Source: an uncultured bacterium (GTDB taxonomy: Bacteria > Cyanobacteriota > Vampirovibrionia > Gastranaerophilales > Gastranaerophilaceae). From it: a stretch of DNA of 64,000 nt. Under the pieces are notes generated by a model. That model made no database searches, had not been told where the DNA came from, and was given only the letters and a program-made list of their open reading frames with translations. Shown here in pieces: positions 42,909-51,590 of this stretch; the first letter of the stretch is position 1, and each line of letters begins with the position of its first letter. The translations under genes and the position numbers were made by a program. The stretch lies in contig CACYUI010000013.1 of the NCBI GenBank assembly GCA_902777605.1, forward strand, positions 1-64,000. Reading direction: 5' to 3'.

Positions 42909-44246
42909 TTACTTGCTGTTAATAAAGTCAATAATTCCTTTTGTAATCCCTTTAGCGGTTTTCTTGGCAAAGTCACTGTGCCTGTATAGCACAGAATCGA
43001 ATGGGTTTGTCATATAGGCGCATTCAACTAATACTCCAACATAATCTGTTGGACGAACAACTGCAAAACTTGCGGTATGGATTCCGTCTTTTCTTGTACC
43101 AGAAGCGGAAGAAACTGTTTTTTCCAAAATTTCAGCTAATTGCTTAGAGTTGTTATTGAAATAGTATATTCCAGTTCCTCTATTTTTATGAATATCCATT
43201 TCTGTATTTCCGCCAATAGAATTTAGATGAATACTTATAAAAATATCAGCATCAACATCTTTTGCAATTTGTACTCTGTCATCTAGGGAAATATTGCCGT
43301 CACACTCTCTCGTCATAACAACATTAAAGCCTTTTTTTTGAAGTTCTTGTGATAGTTCTGTTGCAATCTTTAAATTTATATCTTTTTCTTCATCCCTCAA
43401 ACAGCCGATAGCTCCTCTTTCGGAACCTCCGTGCCCTGCATCTACAACTACTGTAATATCACTTATTTTTTCTGGAATCTGCTTAACTTTTAGAGTATAT
43501 TTTCCGCAATCTGAAGTTATTTTGTAAGTATATTTTGTGGGTTTTGGAACATTAATAGAGTAAACAGAATCTTCGGATAGTTCCGGGTTGTATACTCTGA
43601 AGATGATTTCTTTTTCGCTGTCTTCTACTGTATAAGGAAGAATATTGGTAAAAGAGATGGTTTGTATTACTGCATTTTTAAATCTTTTACTATCCATAGA
43701 AATGAATTCTGCTGTATTTCTAAGCCCAAGAGTATCTATTGTAACACTTTCTTTTTTTATCCAACCTTCTTTATCTTTAGATAAAAGAACTCTGTAAAAA
43801 TCACCCTGAGAACCATTGATGATAATGCTTGTATTTGCAAATAGATGTCCGATTCTATTTAAACCAGCATCAACCGGTGTACTTCTTAGAGGTGTATTAT
43901 CAGAATTTACAAAAGCTTTTTTAGGTTCAAAAGTTTCAGTCGGCAATTCTTGTTGTGTTGGTGTTGTTTTATAAAATTTAAAAAATTGTACACCATAATC
44001 TGATTTTAGTTTTATTCTATTTTCGCCGTCCTTTAATTTAAAAGTGTAAGCAAATGCTCCATTTGGTGCTATATGTACGCCACTATCATTTATACTTATA
44101 GATTCGCCGTTTTTTGCTTGTCCGTAGAAAAATGCATAATCAGAAGTTGTGCAATTTTTCTTTTCAGCGGGGTATACAAGATCAAAACCATAAGTTTTGA
44201 TACTGCAGCATAACAACGAAAGTATTAAAATTAGCCCTCTTTTCAT
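42909..44246 (-). CDS. N-acetylmuramoyl-L-alanine amidase with SH3-like domain
   Basis: The 445-residue exported enzyme has a signal peptide (MKRGLILILSLLCCSIKTYG), an Ig-like beta region (25-95), an SH3b-like domain (about 112-172, ending in GWIKKESV), a further beta region, and an Amidase_3 domain from about 262. Visible zinc ligands are H272 (DAGHGG) and E287, then SIHLN; the catalytic Glu lies in VLVECAYM. It differs from the amidase at 21.1 kb in its targeting domains. No Shine-Dalgarno is evident; TAAAAT lies 9 nt upstream. It is divergent from dnaX. Confidence 0.92.
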   Translation of the reverse strand: MKRGLILILSLLCCSIKTYGFDLVYPAEKKNCTTSDYAFFYGQAKNGESISINDSGVHIAPNGAFAYTFKLKDGENRIKLKSDYGVQFFKFYKTTPTQQELPTETFEPKKAFVNSDNTPLRSTPVDAGLNRIGHLFANTSIIINGSQGDFYRVLLSKDKEGWIKKESVTIDTLGLRNTAEFISMDSKRFKNAVIQTISFTNILPYTVEDSEKEIIFRVYNPELSEDSVYSINVPKPTKYTYKITSDCGKYTLKVKQIPEKISDITVVVDAGHGGSERGAIGCLRDEEKDINLKIATELSQELQKKGFNVVMTRECDGNISLDDRVQIAKDVDADIFISIHLNSIGGNTEMDIHKNRGTGIYYFNNNSKQLAEILEKTVSSASGTRKDGIHTASFAVVRPTDYVGVLVECAYMTNPFDSVLYRHSDFAKKTAKGITKGIIDFINSK

Positions 44247-44289
44247 AATACGGATATTTTAATATAAAATTTTACTGAGCGCAATTTTA

Positions 44290-44298
44290 TGGTAGACT
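44290..44298 (+). promoter_or_regulatory. Extended -10 for leaderless dnaX mRNA
   Basis: TGGTAGACT ends 6 nt (ATTTTT) before the ATG at 44305. No Shine-Dalgarno is present. Confidence 0.58.
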
Positions 44299-44304
44299 AT
44301 TTTT

Positions 44305-46128
44305 ATGAGCGAAAATTATGTACCTTTGTATAGAAAGTATCGTCCGCAGACATTGGATACGCTTGTTGGTCAAGAACATGTAAAAAAGACTCTTACAAGC
44401 GCTATAGAGCTTGGAAAAATTGCGCATGCATTTTTGTTTACAGGTCCAAGAGGAACGGGTAAAACATCTACGGCAAGAATTCTTGCAAAATCTCTTAATT
44501 GTAAAAACGGACCGACAATTCATCCTTGCGGAGAATGTGAAAGTTGCAAAGATATTACAAACTCAGTTCCGATTGATGTTATAGAAATTGATGCTGCAAG
44601 TAACAGAAAAGTTGAAGATACTCAAAATATTTTGGAGAAAATCCAATATGTTCCTGTGCATGGAAAATATAAAATATACATAATAGACGAAGTTCATATG
44701 CTAACAAACCATGCATTTAATGCTCTTTTAAAAACATTAGAAGAGCCTCCTGAAAATGTTATATTTATCCTTGCTACAACTGAAGTTCACAAGGTTTTAG
44801 ATACAATCAAGAGTCGTTGTCAAAGGTTTGATTTTAGAAGAATAACAACAGAAGACATCGTAAAACATTTAAGATTTATTTCAGACAAAGAGAATATTAA
44901 TATCTCTGATGATGCGCTCTTTAGTATAGCAAAAAATTCTGCAGGAGGTATGAGAGACAGTATTTCACTCTTAGACCAATTGAGTTTGCTTGGAGTTTCC
45001 AAACAAATTACTTCTGATGATGTGAATGCTATTTTGGGAAGAATTTCTTTTGATGTTTTATATAATTTGAGTGAAAAAATTATTTCTTCTTCTTCAAATG
45101 AAGCCATAGAGATTCTTAACGATATTTATAATTCAGGAAATGAACCGCTTCAAATTCTTACAAATTTGTCAGAGTATTTTAAAAATCTTCTTATTACAAA
45201 AAATTGTAAAAAGGATTTACTGAGTGAATTGACAGGATTAAATGAACCTCAGATTGCACAGATTTTGAAACAAAAAGACTCTTTAGAAACTCAACAGGTT
45301 GTATTTTTAATTGAGAGAATTTCTTACTATATAAAAGAAGTAAAACTTGCTACAAACCAACATTTGTGGTTGGAAGTTTGTATGATAGACTTAGCCAATA
45401 TGACAGAAAATTCTTCTCTTTTAGAACTGCAAAACCGTGTAAGAATGCTAGAAGAAGGTTCTGTATCAGTGCCTGCGCATAGAACTTTTGTTGAAAAGCC
45501 TGTTTCAAGACCTGCGCCGGTTGAACCTGAACCAATAGTAAAAGCTGAAGAAAATGTTATTAAGAATAAAAATGTAGAAAAAACATTTGCAGTTGAAAAA
45601 GAAGAAGACGATTTTACTCCTCCACCTGTTTCTAAAAAATCATCCGGGGCTGATATTCAAACATTGTGGAAAACGCTATTATCTAATGTTAAAAGTCCTG
45701 CAACAAAGGCTCTGTTGAATTTAGCTACACCTGTTAAAATTGCAGCAGATGAAGTTATAATAACTTTCAAAAATGATAAATTGGTATCACAAATTACTAC
45801 AACTAATAAAAAAGATATGTTGGTTGAGGCTGCTGACATTATGTTTAATCAAAAAGGGACGAGCGTAATTGTAAGGCTTCCACAGCAGGGCGATAGAGCA
45901 ATTGCACAGACATCAACGATTCCTGTAGAAACAATAGTAGAATTAAAAAAAAACAATGAACCTAAATTTGTAAAAAATGAAGGAAGTTCTGTTTTAGATG
46001 ATGTTCCAGAAGCGAAAAATGCAGAACATCAAAAACAAGAAAATCTAGATAATCAAGCAAAAGAACGCTTAGAATCAGACCAAGAAAAAATGGTATTGGA
46101 ACTTTTCGATGGAAAGTATATTGAATAA
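44305..46128 (+). CDS. dnaX: DNA polymerase III gamma/tau subunit
   Basis: DnaX is the clamp-loader ATPase. The 607-residue tau-type protein has Walker A GPRGTGKT (47-54), zinc-binding C66, C75, C78 and C81, and a DEVH-type Walker B (IIDEVHML). The sensor-1 region ILATTEVHK and the arginine-finger SRCQRF follow, then domain III, a charged linker (from about 390) and a C-terminal domain that should bind DnaE. A run of nine A near codon 547 could produce a slightly shorter form (separate entry). It is a single gene with a probable leaderless start. Confidence 0.96.
   Translation: MSENYVPLYRKYRPQTLDTLVGQEHVKKTLTSAIELGKIAHAFLFTGPRGTGKTSTARILAKSLNCKNGPTIHPCGECESCKDITNSVPIDVIEIDAASNRKVEDTQNILEKIQYVPVHGKYKIYIIDEVHMLTNHAFNALLKTLEEPPENVIFILATTEVHKVLDTIKSRCQRFDFRRITTEDIVKHLRFISDKENINISDDALFSIAKNSAGGMRDSISLLDQLSLLGVSKQITSDDVNAILGRISFDVLYNLSEKIISSSSNEAIEILNDIYNSGNEPLQILTNLSEYFKNLLITKNCKKDLLSELTGLNEPQIAQILKQKDSLETQQVVFLIERISYYIKEVKLATNQHLWLEVCMIDLANMTENSSLLELQNRVRMLEEGSVSVPAHRTFVEKPVSRPAPVEPEPIVKAEENVIKNKNVEKTFAVEKEEDDFTPPPVSKKSSGADIQTLWKTLLSNVKSPATKALLNLATPVKIAADEVIITFKNDKLVSQITTTNKKDMLVEAADIMFNQKGTSVIVRLPQQGDRAIAQTSTIPVETIVELKKNNEPKFVKNEGSSVLDDVPEAKNAEHQKQENLDNQAKERLESDQEKMVLELFDGKYIE
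45945..45953 (+). other. A9 slippery tract in dnaX, correct phase for -1 shift
   Basis: The zero-frame reading is TTA AAA AAA AAC, a correctly phased A-AAA-AAA heptamer. A -1 slip, or one extra A from RNA polymerase slippage, would read AAA CAA TGA and stop at once. The product would have about 551 residues instead of 607. No upstream Shine-Dalgarno stimulator or strong downstream stem was noted. Confidence 0.45.
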
Positions 46129-46188
46129 AATTTAGTTTACCCAATACTCCATTTATGCTAAAATTGTTATGTAGATAAGGAGAAGGGT

Positions 46189-47430
46189 ATGGGATTAACT
46201 CTTGTTGAAAAAATTATATCTGAGCATGCAGGCAAGACTGTTCATGCAGGAGAACTTGTTATATCAAAAGTTGATGTTACGGCGGTTCAAGACGGAACAG
46301 GACCGCTAACGGTACAAGAATTTAAAAAACTAGGAAAAAGTAAGTTAAATAACCCTGAAAGAACTATATTATTTATTGATCACGCTTCTCCAAGTCCGAG
46401 AAAGGAACTTTCTAATACCCATATGGTTCTCAGAGAATTCCATAAAGAGTATGGTGCTATATTATCTGATACGGGTGCAGGAGTTTGCCACCAAAGGCTT
46501 GTAGAAACATTTGTGAATCCGGGAGAAATATTAATAGGGGCTGATTCTCATACTTGTACATCAGGAGCTCTTGGCGCATTTGCAACAGGCATGGGTTCAA
46601 CTGATATTGCAGTTGGTATGGCGCTTGGAAAAACTTGGTTAAAAGTTCCTGCAACATTTAAAATTGTAGTAAACGGTAGATTTAGAGAGGGAATCTGTTC
46701 TAAGGATTTGATGTTATATCTGATAGGTATGATTGGTGCTGATGGTGCAACTTATAAAGCATTAGAGTTTACCGGTGACACAATTGACAATATGTCTATG
46801 TCAGAAAGATTTACACTTGCAAATATGGCAGTGGAAGCCGGTGCAAAGTGCGGTTTATTTGTTGCTGATGATAAGACAAAAGCTTTTCTTGAAGAAAGAG
46901 GCAGAGGTGATAAATTCAGACAAATTCTGCCAGATAAAGATGCAGAATATGAAAGGATAATAGAAATCAATGCTCAAGATATTCCACACACAGTCTCTTG
47001 CCCGCATACGGTAGACAATACTCGTCCTGTTTCTGAGTTGAAAGATGTAAAAGTTAATCAGGTATATGTAGGTACTTGTACTAACGGCAGAATAGAGGAT
47101 TTGAGAGTTGTTGCAAATATCCTTAAAGACAAAAAGGTTAACGAAGATGTTAGAATGTTAATCTGTCCGGCTTCAAAGGATGTGTATAAACAAGCCTTAA
47201 AAGAAGGACTTATTGATATTTTTGTGGATGCTAATGCATCTGTTCTTCCTCCGGGGTGCGGTCCTTGTGTAGGTGTACATGCAGGAATACTTGGTGATGG
47301 AGAGGTTTGTCTAGCAACACAAAACAGAAATTTCCAAGGAAGAATGGGAAATACGAAAGGATTTATTTATTTAGCATCTCCCTATGTAGCCGCTTATACC
47401 GCTCTAAGAGGCTATATTTCTGCCGAATAA
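46189..47430 (+). CDS. leuC: 3-isopropylmalate dehydratase large subunit (aconitase superfamily)
   Basis: The 413-residue protein isomerises isopropylmalate in Leu synthesis with its small-subunit partner LeuD. The 4Fe-4S ligands are C297 (GTCTNGR), C357 and C360 (PGCGPC). DSHTCTSGALGAFATGMGS and GPLTVQEFKKLG are typical of the shorter LeuC2/HacA-type group, so homoaconitase-like use is not excluded. AAGGAGAAG precedes the ATG. No leuD or other leu gene is adjacent; the next gene encodes an unrelated membrane protein. Confidence 0.9.
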   Translation: MGLTLVEKIISEHAGKTVHAGELVISKVDVTAVQDGTGPLTVQEFKKLGKSKLNNPERTILFIDHASPSPRKELSNTHMVLREFHKEYGAILSDTGAGVCHQRLVETFVNPGEILIGADSHTCTSGALGAFATGMGSTDIAVGMALGKTWLKVPATFKIVVNGRFREGICSKDLMLYLIGMIGADGATYKALEFTGDTIDNMSMSERFTLANMAVEAGAKCGLFVADDKTKAFLEERGRGDKFRQILPDKDAEYERIIEINAQDIPHTVSCPHTVDNTRPVSELKDVKVNQVYVGTCTNGRIEDLRVVANILKDKKVNEDVRMLICPASKDVYKQALKEGLIDIFVDANASVLPPGCGPCVGVHAGILGDGEVCLATQNRNFQGRMGNTKGFIYLASPYVAAYTALRGYISAE

Positions 47431-47454
47431 CCATTAAAAGGAGGATTTAATAAT

Positions 47455-47940
47455 ATGAATATTCTTTTGTTAAAACAACTTGCAATAATAAGTGCTTTTG
47501 CCGGCGTGATATTGGGATTGGTAACAATAATTCCATATGTAAGTTTTATTTCTTTTATGGTTCTAATGCTATTTTTAGCAGCATTTGTTATAGCTTATAT
47601 GAAACAAAATGATTTGATTGGAATAATAAGCATTAGAGAAGGGTGTGTGTTTGGTGCTATAATTGGTTTTGTATCATTCATTGCTTTCTCTGTTGCATAC
47701 ACTCCTATAAGTATGCTGATAGGATGGATATTCCCTAATTATACTCAAGGTTTTTTGAGATTTTTCCTCAATAGTTTCGGTTCCTTTATTGTAATGGTTC
47801 TTTTAATGATTTTAATGGCAGGAATCAGCGCCTTAATGAATGGATTTGCCGGACTGGTAACCGCGTGGGTTTACGAGGTTGTTACAGGTATAAATAAAGA
47901 GTCTGCACAAAATAACAGTATTGATTTTGAAATTAAATAA
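47455..47940 (+). CDS. Hypothetical membrane protein, four helices
   Basis: The 161-residue integral membrane protein has four hydrophobic segments: QLAIISAFAGVILGLVTIIP, FISFMVLMLFLAAFVIAYM, CVFGAIIGFVSFIAFSVAY and SFIVMVLLMILMAGISALM. Small residues in the helices suggest tight packing. No transporter family is recognised. AAAGGAGG precedes the ATG. It lies 24 nt after leuC and may share its transcript, and it overlaps the convergent gene by 8 nt. Confidence 0.78.
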   Translation: MNILLLKQLAIISAFAGVILGLVTIIPYVSFISFMVLMLFLAAFVIAYMKQNDLIGIISIREGCVFGAIIGFVSFIAFSVAYTPISMLIGWIFPNYTQGFLRFFLNSFGSFIVMVLLMILMAGISALMNGFAGLVTAWVYEVVTGINKESAQNNSIDFEIK

Positions 47941-48352
47941 GCTTTTTAAAAGCTTCTTTAACAAATTTTAAATTTAACGAATCTGCTGCATCTTTAACCA
48001 TTGCATCCAATATATCTTTCTTTTTCCCTTCACTTGGTAAAAACTCTTTGAGCCTTAAAAAATTCATGCACTCTTTTAGTGTTGCATTGCTTAACAACTG
48101 AACTTGTTTTAAACCTTCTGAATAACTAATATCTCCAGCATTTACACCTTTTAATATTTTTAACAGTAAATTGTTCTTTTTATTTTTCATTTGTACAGCT
48201 GCTTTCAAATACGATTTCGGATTTCCGTTTATTCTTTGATTAAATTCTTTGTTAAAATCAGAAACTTTTATATGCATGTTGGCTTCTGTCCAATTTATAC
48301 AATTTTCGTATAAATTTGTTGGTCCGAGATTAATTATCGGCAATCTATTCAT
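47933..48352 (-). CDS. Hypothetical soluble protein, 139 aa
   Basis: I do not recognise this Lys/Leu/Asn-rich helical protein (MNRLPIINLGPTNLYENC at the start, FVKEAFKKLI at the end). I choose the ATG at 48352 because AAAGG lies 7 nt upstream; an in-frame ATG five codons earlier is possible. It has no signal peptide. It is convergent with the membrane protein gene, sharing 8 nt. Confidence 0.65.
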   Translation of the reverse strand: MNRLPIINLGPTNLYENCINWTEANMHIKVSDFNKEFNQRINGNPKSYLKAAVQMKNKKNNLLLKILKGVNAGDISYSEGLKQVQLLSNATLKECMNFLRLKEFLPSEGKKKDILDAMVKDAADSLNLKFVKEAFKKLI

Positions 48353-48500
48353 AAAAAAACCTTTCATAATAATACATACTACTTGTAAATCCTATAAGTT
48401 ATGTGAATGTCTAAAATTGACTAAAATATGAATAAAGCTTTACAAATCGTTACACTTTGCAGATGTTCATTTGTTATAATTTAATAGAGAGGGGGAAAAT

Positions 48501-49559
48501 ATGGAATTTAAATCAAAAATTAAAACAATAGAATGGGTTGATGATTACTCAAAAATGGTTGATCAAACTGTAGTACCATACGAATATAAATTTGTTAATA
48601 TAACAAAGGGCGATGATATGTTCCTTGCAATCAGAAATATGATTGTTAGAGGCGCACCGGCTATAGGTATTGCCGGAGCTCATGGTGTTGTGTTGTATGC
48701 TCAAGAACTTGAAAAAGAAAATTTATCAAGAGAAGAATTTGTTGCAAAATTAATTGAAAAAGCAGAGTATATGAAAACCTCTCGTCCAACAGCCGTAAAT
48801 TTAATGTGGGCATGTCAAAAACAAATAGATGTAATAAAGAATTCAAAGTCCGATATTAAAGGTATAATCGAGGAACTTAAGCAAAACGGTATTAAATTAG
48901 AAAATGAAGATATAGAAATTAATAAAAAAATTGGTGATTATGGAGCAGAAGTTGTGCCAAAAGGAGCAACTATTTTAACTCATTGTAACGCAGGTGCTTT
49001 GGCAACTGTTGGTTATGGAACAGCTCTTGGTGTTGTTCGTTCAGCTTATGCGAAAGACAATACAATTCAAGTTTTTGCAGATGAAACTCGTCCTCGCCAA
49101 CAAGGTGCAAGAATTACTACTTTTGAACTTGCCATGGATGGAATTCCTGTAACACTTATTACTGACGGAATGTGTTCATATTTTATGAGCAAGGGTATGA
49201 TAGATATGGTAGTAGTAGGTGCAGACAGAATTGCTGCAAATGGAGATACTGCTAACAAAATCGGAACTTATACAGTTGCGATTGCTGCAAAATATCACAA
49301 TATTCCATTCTATATAGCAGCGCCGCTTTCGACAATTGATACTTCAATACAATCAGGCAATGAAATTCCTATAGAAGAAAGATCACATGAAGAAGTTACA
49401 CATATAAACGGTAAACGAATTTGTGCAGAGGGAATAAATATTATAAATCCGGGGTTTGATGTTACTCCGCACGAATTAATTGCAGGTATTATAACTGAAA
49501 AAGGGATTTTAAGACCAGATTATAATAAATCTATAGCTGAAGCATTTTCTAGAATATAA
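48501..49559 (+). CDS. mtnA: S-methyl-5-thioribose-1-phosphate isomerase
   Basis: MtnA converts methylthioribose-1-phosphate to methylthioribulose-1-phosphate in methionine salvage from methylthioadenosine, the by-product of SpeE. The 352-residue protein has RGAPAIGIAGAHG near residue 50, the catalytic C162 (THCNAGALAT), ADETRPRQQGARIT and catalytic D242 (VVGADRIAANGD). These separate it from eIF2B regulatory relatives. GAGAGGGGG precedes the ATG, and TATAAT at 48475-48480 is a probable -10. No other mtn gene is in the window. Confidence 0.95.
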   Translation: MEFKSKIKTIEWVDDYSKMVDQTVVPYEYKFVNITKGDDMFLAIRNMIVRGAPAIGIAGAHGVVLYAQELEKENLSREEFVAKLIEKAEYMKTSRPTAVNLMWACQKQIDVIKNSKSDIKGIIEELKQNGIKLENEDIEINKKIGDYGAEVVPKGATILTHCNAGALATVGYGTALGVVRSAYAKDNTIQVFADETRPRQQGARITTFELAMDGIPVTLITDGMCSYFMSKGMIDMVVVGADRIAANGDTANKIGTYTVAIAAKYHNIPFYIAAPLSTIDTSIQSGNEIPIEERSHEEVTHINGKRICAEGINIINPGFDVTPHELIAGIITEKGILRPDYNKSIAEAFSRI

Positions 49560-49578
49560 AATCTAAAAGGAGGAAAGT

Positions 49579-49863
49579 ATGAAAAAGTTTTTAGTTTCTA
49601 TTATGACTTTGTGTGTATTATCATCAATTACACCTGCATTTGCCGGAACACATGGTGTTAATGGTTCTGTTAGCGCTCGCTCTGTTTGCGCAGGTGCATT
49701 ATCTCTTATTGTATGGCCGGGTTTAGGTCAAGTAGTTAATGAAGAAGCTTATGATAAGAATATAACTCATGCTATTCTTGGTTTGACGGGAATTTTCCGT
49801 ATTTGGTCTTGTTATGATGCAGTTGTTGACAGACATGGCGGTGTTTGGGAAAACAGAATTTAG
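49579..49863 (+). CDS. Small secreted or membrane hypothetical protein
   Basis: The 94-residue protein has a signal peptide (MKKFLVSIMTLCVLSSITPAFA). The mature part has a hydrophobic Gly-rich stretch (CAGALSLIVWPGLGQVVN), a second one (AILGLTGIFRIWSCYDAVVD) and two cysteines. The P-G-x-G-Q motif resembles small membrane proteins with paired helices (TM2-like), but this is weak. AAAGGAGG precedes the ATG. It follows mtnA by 19 nt and ends at a strong terminator. Confidence 0.75.
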   Translation: MKKFLVSIMTLCVLSSITPAFAGTHGVNGSVSARSVCAGALSLIVWPGLGQVVNEEAYDKNITHAILGLTGIFRIWSCYDAVVDRHGGVWENRI

Positions 49864-49865
49864 TT

Positions 49866-49899
49866 AAAAAGACCGATTTTAAAATCGGTCTTTTTTTTT
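49866..49899. terminator. Bidirectional terminator
   Basis: The perfect palindrome AAAAAGACCGATTTT/AAAATCGGTCTTTTT with extra T residues lies between convergent genes and can act on both strands. Confidence 0.9.
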
Positions 49900-50347
49900 A
49901 TAGACCTATTTGTCTTATCACTTCATATACAGTTATTGCAACAGAGTTAGATAAATTCAAACTTCTCTGTCCTTCTTTCATTGGTAATGTTATTGCGCTT
50001 TCAAGTGTAACATATTCTTGTGGTAACCCTCTTGATTCTGGCCCAAACACAAGAAAATCTCCTTCTTTAAATTCAATATCTGTATATTTCTTTTTAGATT
50101 TTGTTGTTAAATAAAAAAATCTTCCGTTTGGAAATGTTTTAAAAAGTTCATCCATTGATTCAACTCTATGTAAATCAACATTTTGCCAGTAATCCATGCC
50201 TGCGCGTTTTACATATTTATCGGTAAGAGCGAATCCTAACTTTCCAACAAGATAAAGTGAAGCTCCTGTGCAAACGCATAATCTCGCAATATTTCCTGTG
50301 TTTGCAGGAATTTCCGGCTCATATAAAACAACATTAATTCTAGACAT
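49898..50347 (-). CDS. trmL: tRNA (cytidine/uridine-2'-O)-methyltransferase
   Basis: The 149-residue SPOUT-fold enzyme methylates the ribose of the wobble base 34 in tRNA-Leu isoacceptors. It has the TrmL blocks LYEPEIPANTGNIARLC at the start, FGPESRGLP in the knot, and LPMKEGQRSLNLSNSVAI near the C-terminus. The short length without an extra RNA-binding domain is typical for TrmL. GGAAA precedes the ATG. The foldback element lies directly upstream. Confidence 0.94.
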   Translation of the reverse strand: MSRINVVLYEPEIPANTGNIARLCVCTGASLYLVGKLGFALTDKYVKRAGMDYWQNVDLHRVESMDELFKTFPNGRFFYLTTKSKKKYTDIEFKEGDFLVFGPESRGLPQEYVTLESAITLPMKEGQRSLNLSNSVAITVYEVIRQIGL

Positions 50348-50373
50348 TTTATTTCCTTTTATAATACTAAGTA

Positions 50374-50885
50374 TAATACAACAAAATTAATATTTTGTTG
50401 TATTAATATTTTAGATTTATAATTCCACTTTCTTTGACCGCAAAGAAAGTGGGAAAGAAACTCTCGGGGCTGTAACTTCATTCACTAAACAATTGTACGG
50501 TTCAGCCTAATCGAGTAAACTCGGAACATTCGGGGTAAATTCTTTATTTAATTTATAATTCTTTAGTTACAATAAATCAACGAATTTACAACCCGCCTGT
50601 TCCTCAGACAATACTCTCTTCGTTGTTGCTTCACCTACATTGTTTGTTCATTGCGTTGAGCCCCGAACCCAAGCATTACGAAGCGAACAATCAATGTTAG
50701 TGAGACAATAACAGAGCGAGCATTGTTTGAGCATAGCGAGTTTGCGAGCTCGGGTCGAACCCTACAATTGATTAGTGAGCGTAGTACCGCTTGGGCAGTT
50801 TCTTTGGTGACTTTCTTTAATGATAAAGAAAGTCACACTAAAAAATAAATGAACTATACAACAAAATATTAATTTTGTTGTATTA
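50374..50885. mobile_element. MITE-like foldback element
   Basis: This 512-bp non-coding element has near-perfect terminal inverted repeats of about 30 bp (TAATACAACAAAAT at each end, each itself a palindrome, 50378-50401 and 50858-50881). Inside each end is another hairpin (CCACTTTCTTTG/CAAAGAAAGTGG at 50425-50452; GTGACTTTCTTTA/TAAAGAAAGTCAC at 50807-50836). Further in, 50483-50503 is complementary to 50757-50777 at 19 of 21 positions. The whole sequence folds back with arms of about 125 bp. No transposase frame is present. The right end supplies the stop codon of the next gene. Confidence 0.75.
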
Positions 50886-51467
50886 CTCTTCTATAACTCT
50901 TTTTGCTTCAATAACAACAGGTAGTCCGCGAACTACACAAAATACGATTGCAAATACTGCTGCCCAATAACCGATATTCCAGATGAGTTCTTGATTTGGA
51001 ACACTTGGTATTTTAGCTGCAATAATAAGGATAAAAGCAAGTACTTTAGCTACTGCATAACTGATTCTCATAAATTTAGAGCCGGTTATCCATTTGCAAA
51101 CAGGGTTTCTTTGCATGCCAAAAGGTGTTAACCCTTTTTCCATAGCAGCACTTCTTATTGTATCTGTTACAAAACCCCTTGTAAGAGCAATTAGCGGGAA
51201 CAAAATATTCAACCATCCCATTACAGCAAATAATACCCAATAAGTATTTTCAACTATTCTATCACCCATAATATCGAGAAGCGCGCCAAACTTTGAAACT
51301 TCATTGAACTTTCTTGCTACCCAACCGTCAACACCGTCTAGTGAGAATGCTAAAATTGTTAGAATTAAAGCCCAAAAATATGCCTGTGCATTACCTTCCA
51401 TTGCATATATTAAATATACAGCAGCAAACATAATAAAAATTCTAAATATTGATATAAAATTCGCCAT
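50883..51467 (-). CDS. CDP-alcohol phosphatidyltransferase family protein
   Basis: The 194-residue integral membrane enzyme carries the complete catalytic motif D-x2-DG-x2-AR-x8-G-x3-D-x3-D (LDGVDGWVARKF to LLDIMGDR). It has about five to six membrane helices. It condenses a CDP-alcohol with a second alcohol, as in phosphatidylglycerophosphate synthase (PgsA) or an inositol-phosphate synthase; the acceptor cannot be assigned. GGGGAG precedes the ATG. Its stop codon lies in the terminal repeat of the foldback element, so the C-terminus may have been altered by that insertion. Confidence 0.88.
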   Translation of the reverse strand: MANFISIFRIFIMFAAVYLIYAMEGNAQAYFWALILTILAFSLDGVDGWVARKFNEVSKFGALLDIMGDRIVENTYWVLFAVMGWLNILFPLIALTRGFVTDTIRSAAMEKGLTPFGMQRNPVCKWITGSKFMRISYAVAKVLAFILIIAAKIPSVPNQELIWNIGYWAAVFAIVFCVVRGLPVVIEAKRVIEE

Positions 51468-51590
51468 TTTAACTCCCCTTGTTCTTTTGGTGTAAAAATT
51501 GTACCCTACTGACTTTTTATTGTTGTAAAAATACTTTATTTTATTAATCTTTCTTCTAAAAACATATAATTCTCATTCGGTTTAAAATTT

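Noticed and set aside
42909-44246. Convergent copy of the 21.1-kb amidase as a recent duplication
   Set aside because: Only the catalytic motifs are shared; the targeting domains and linker differ, so an old divergence is more likely.
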